Assembly: GCA_026988585.1 (NCBI GenBank)
Contig: JALSKY010000268.1
Span: forward strand, 1 to 7,625
Reading direction: 5' to 3'
Source of the DNA: Deltaproteobacteria bacterium
Lineage (GTDB): Bacteria > Desulfobacterota > Dissulfuribacteria > Dissulfuribacterales > QOAL01
DNA: 7,625 bases
Translations under genes and position numbers: made by a program
Notes under the pieces: model-generated
What the model saw: only the letters and a program-made list of their open reading frames with translations
The model's database searches: none
Told to the model about the DNA's origin: nothing
In this document: positions 5,596-7,625 of the stretch, in pieces
Layout: every line of letters begins with the position of its first letter
Numbering within the stretch: position 1 is the first letter of the stretch

Positions 5596-6108
5596 TTATC
5601 CTGCTGCGGGCATGGGCACAGGCAACTGTCTTTGGCCAAGCTCCCTGTCAACCATGAACAGGCCTCCACCTTCTCCTGCCAACTTGAGTTTCTGCACCAC
5701 AGCACTGGCTGAGGCCTCCTCCTCAACCTGTTCACTTACAAACCACTGCAGAAAGATCTGGGTGGCATGATCCTTTTCTTCAATAGCCAGATTTACGAGA
5801 TTATTGATAAGGGATGTGACATATTTTTCATGTTCATAGGCATCTTCAAATACCGCAAGAGGAGAGTCCCACGAGGATTTAGGGGCCTCTATGGCCTTGA
5901 GAACCATTCGGCCGCCACGCTCCAGCACATAATCATATATTTTCATGGCATGGACCATCTCCTCCTGGGTCTGAGCCTTCATCCACAGGGCACAACCCTG
6001 AAGATCAATGCTATCGAAATAACTGGACATGGAAAGATAGAGATATGCTGAATACAGCTCTGCATTTACCTGATCATTCAGGGCCTTTTCCATCCGTTCA
6101 CTCAACAT
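5596..6108 (-). CDS. ftnA: Non-heme bacterial ferritin
   Basis: It oxidises Fe(II) with O2 or peroxide and stores the mineral in a 24-subunit cytoplasmic shell, so it both buffers iron and limits Fenton chemistry. The 170-residue length fits FtnA-type ferritins. Ferroxidase residues fall at E17, E50, H53, E94, Q127 and E130, the same numbering as E. coli FtnA. Helical hallmarks NAELYSAYLYLSM (15-27) and QTQEEMVHAMKIYDYV (46-61) are present. There is no heme-binding Met as in bacterioferritin. The C-terminal end is rich in Gln, Pro and Ala after the fourth helix. The start is 5 bases after the dfx stop, and its ribosome-binding site lies inside the last codons of dfx, so translation is probably coupled. 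Placement between two iron-enzyme genes fits joint oxidative-stress and iron control. Confidence 0.96.
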   Translation of the reverse strand: MLSERMEKALNDQVNAELYSAYLYLSMSSYFDSIDLQGCALWMKAQTQEEMVHAMKIYDYVLERGGRMVLKAIEAPKSSWDSPLAVFEDAYEHEKYVTSLINNLVNLAIEEKDHATQIFLQWFVSEQVEEEASASAVVQKLKLAGEGGGLFMVDRELGQRQLPVPMPAAG

Positions 6109-6113
6109 GGCAA

Positions 6114-6491
6114 CTACTCTCCTTTCCAGAGTCCGTGGAGGTTACAATATGCCCTGGCAAACACAGAGCCCGCATCAGTCCTGAAGGTTGCCTCTGGTGC
6201 TTCACCAGGTTTGAGAAATGCAATCATGGTAGTATCACCTGCGATCAGCTCTATCCATTCGATATAGTGCTCATCGGTCATAGGATGCGGTGCAGAGCCA
6301 ACAGAGACCTTGTACCCACCATCAATCTTCTCAATGACAGGAACATGTTTCTCCTGAGCTGCATCTGTGCTGTTTTCCTTGAGTAAAACCATTGGCTGGC
6401 CACAGCATACCAGTGTGCCACCTGCCCCATGAAGCACTTCAGTTATGTTCCCGCAGACCTCACACCTGTACACTTCCATTCTTTCTGCCAT
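6114..6491 (-). CDS. dfx: Desulfoferrodoxin (2Fe superoxide reductase)
   Basis: This cytoplasmic superoxide reductase converts superoxide to H2O2, with electrons usually from rubredoxin. At 125 residues it is a standard class I enzyme. Centre I, the desulforedoxin-like domain, has C10, C13, C29 and C30 (CEVCG and LVCCGQPM). Centre II has E47 and K48 in the intact EKHVP loop, H49, H69 and H75 (HPMTDEHYIEW), and C116 and H119 (YCNLHGLW). All catalytic residues are present. The start at 6491 has AGGAG 10 bases upstream; the Met at codon 5 lacks its own site. It is followed by ferritin 5 bases later. The 110-base leader (6492-6601) carries a GC-rich hairpin. The contrast with the exported one-iron enzyme in the same cluster suggests separate cytoplasmic and periplasmic superoxide removal. 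Confidence 0.98.
   Translation of the reverse strand: MAERMEVYRCEVCGNITEVLHGAGGTLVCCGQPMVLLKENSTDAAQEKHVPVIEKIDGGYKVSVGSAPHPMTDEHYIEWIELIAGDTTMIAFLKPGEAPEATFRTDAGSVFARAYCNLHGLWKGE
6117..6125 (-). promoter_or_regulatory. Ribosome binding site of ferritin embedded in the dfx C-terminal codons
   Basis: AAAGGAGAG on the minus strand encodes the final Lys-Gly-Glu of desulfoferrodoxin, immediately before its TAG, and its AGGAG core lies 10 bases before the ferritin ATG. This arrangement supports translational coupling of the two genes. Confidence 0.6.
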
Positions 6492-6538
6492 TGTTTAACT
6501 GCTCCTTTCCTTTTCAAATTCAAATATCCCGTGCGATC

Positions 6539-6578
6539 CGGCCCGGGATACCATGGCCATCCACAGCATACCGGGCCG
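6539..6578 (-). other. GC-rich inverted repeat in the leader between cytochrome and dfx genes
   Basis: CGGCCCGG (6539-6546) and CCGGGCCG (6571-6578) are perfect 8-base complements around a 24-base loop that itself contains the palindrome TGGCCA. No T tract follows on either strand, so it is not a standard intrinsic terminator. It lies 23 bases past the cytochrome stop and about 48 bases before the dfx start. It could be a processing or stabilising hairpin, a transcription pause or a protein site. Confidence 0.45.
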
Positions 6579-6601
6579 CTGTTTCAACCAACAGGACAGA
6601 T

Positions 6602-7625
6602 CTATTTCACTTCCAGCTCCAAGGTGGAACTGTTGACCAAAATAGGTCTGTACTCATCCTTGGGCAGCTTGAAGAATTCACCTATACTGCTGGGAATCTG
6701 GCTATAGAACAGGTTAGCCACTATCTTTACCTTGCCCTTGGGCAAATCAGCAGGCACTGCCCATTTATATCTCTCTATCTTTGTCTCCCTTGGCCCAATC
6801 CTGTAATCCACCTTTTCATTATCCTTTGTGTACCACTGGCAAACCGTCATCCTGCCCTTGGGATCAAAGAACGGCTTTCTGAAAATCCTGGCACCATCAG
6901 GCAGATTCCCATCCCTTTTAAGGCCCTTGAAGTCCTTGATCTCCATGATCTCCCCAATGGCCTGATATGTCATGGCACTGGAATCAGCAATGGTGAACTC
7001 CTCACCAGGGAATCCCTTTGCTGTTACAGGAATGGCATACCTTTTACCATTGCTGTCAATGGCCCACACCTCCAGCCAGAGCATCCTTTCTTCAGTAGAA
7101 CCTGATGGGATGTAATGACCCACCTTCCCATTGAAGAGTTCCGCCCTGATTTTCAAAGTGGCACCGGGAGCGATCTTTGTTTTAGATGTATATAGTGCCA
7201 GATCCACGGCACCCTTCAGCTTCTCTTCTGAATGAGAGCCCTGGAACTGGTGTTGGTGAATATCCTCACGCTGTTTACCCATGGAAGCAGACTTTCCAGG
7301 GGCCTTTGGCATATGACAAGTCTGACAGGTCGCCCCTTCCTTAGCATAGGGACCAGCAGCCCACTCCCTGTATGTTGCTTTCACCCATGCACCATAAGGA
7401 CTCTGCTCATCATGACATGTAGCGCAAAACTTTGGGTCGTTGTGAAACTTGGAAAATGCAGTCTTGTGAGGGGCCTTTGCGTCTGCCCGTGGGCCCTTCT
7501 TCTCATTACCAGGTTCAACCTCAAAACTGAAGTTGAAAGGCTCCTCCTGACTGCTGCCGGTTATCACATGACAGAGATCACAAGAGACCCCCTCATTTGC
7601 CCTGGTGCCGGCCTCTGCAGGCTTG
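6602..7625 (-). CDS. Multiheme c-type cytochrome, C-terminal part (start lies beyond the window)
   Basis: The frame is open to the right window edge; the GTG at 7567 falls inside a heme motif context (CDLCHV), so it is not the start. Three CxxCH heme-attachment sites are visible: CDLCH (7582-7568), CATCH (7426-7412) and CQTCHMP (from 7327). More are expected in the missing N-terminus. Nearby His residues (HKTAFSKFH, and HQHQF before GSH) are candidate distal ligands. The spacing and the WAAGPYAKEGATCQTCHMP pattern recall the cytochrome c554-like multiheme family. The C-terminal ~200 residues are heme-free and beta-rich, with VGHYIPSG and RMLWLEVWA, as in other large multiheme cytochromes. It should be periplasmic or outer-surface. 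It is the first gene seen in the cluster. Its electron partner and exact family are not certain. Confidence 0.88.
   Translation of the reverse strand, partial: KPAEAGTRANEGVSCDLCHVITGSSQEEPFNFSFEVEPGNEKKGPRADAKAPHKTAFSKFHNDPKFCATCHDEQSPYGAWVKATYREWAAGPYAKEGATCQTCHMPKAPGKSASMGKQREDIHQHQFQGSHSEEKLKGAVDLALYTSKTKIAPGATLKIRAELFNGKVGHYIPSGSTEERMLWLEVWAIDSNGKRYAIPVTAKGFPGEEFTIADSSAMTYQAIGEIMEIKDFKGLKRDGNLPDGARIFRKPFFDPKGRMTVCQWYTKDNEKVDYRIGPRETKIERYKWAVPADLPKGKVKIVANLFYSQIPSSIGEFFKLPKDEYRPILVNSSTLELEVK

Noticed and set aside
6392..7105. 237-codon plus-strand frame opposite the dfx 5' end and the cytochrome gene
   Set aside because: It spans two real minus-strand genes and their gap, with no domain or start signal; a shadow.

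Overview
The window comes from the chromosome of an anaerobic bacterium, most likely a sulfate reducer or close relative in the Desulfobacterota. The reasons are the anaerobe-type oxygen-detoxification set (superoxide reductases, rubredoxins and a flavodiiron oxygen reductase), a DVU0298-family protein as known from sulfate reducers, a multiheme cytochrome c and moderate GC. The exact lineage cannot be read from the sequence. I see no mobile element, tRNA, rRNA or CRISPR array.

Plus strand, positions 1-2070. The left edge holds the 3' end of a hybrid sensor kinase (HATPase_c catalytic domain followed by a receiver domain). A 150-base gap with a plausible sigma70-type promoter leads to cmk (cytidylate kinase). 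A MarR-family regulator with several cysteines in its first helix follows closely. This side is mostly housekeeping and regulation.

Minus strand, positions 7625-2093, read right to left: a multiheme cytochrome c (its N-terminus lies outside the window), desulfoferrodoxin (2Fe-superoxide reductase), ferritin, a C-x4-C rubredoxin with a tail, a canonical rubredoxin too short for a simple length cut-off, a Tat-exported one-iron superoxide reductase, a flavodiiron rubredoxin:oxygen oxidoreductase (ROO), a 109-residue protein with a C-terminal desulforedoxin-like iron knuckle, and a DVU0298-family helical-repeat protein. Gaps are 5-128 bases and all genes point the same way. Two hairpins (between cytochrome and dfx, and between the second rubredoxin and the exported reductase) may divide the cluster into expression segments.

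Together these form an oxygen-defence island. Rubredoxins carry electrons to ROO, which reduces O2 to water, and to the superoxide reductases, which reduce superoxide to peroxide. Ferritin stores iron and consumes O2 or peroxide. The exported reductase and the cytochrome would act outside the cytoplasmic membrane. The least explained parts are the desulforedoxin-like fusion protein beside ROO and the exported superoxide reductase, whose active-site loop departs from the usual EKHVP motif. The cysteine-bearing MarR protein is convergent with the cluster and is a possible, unproven, redox regulator of it.
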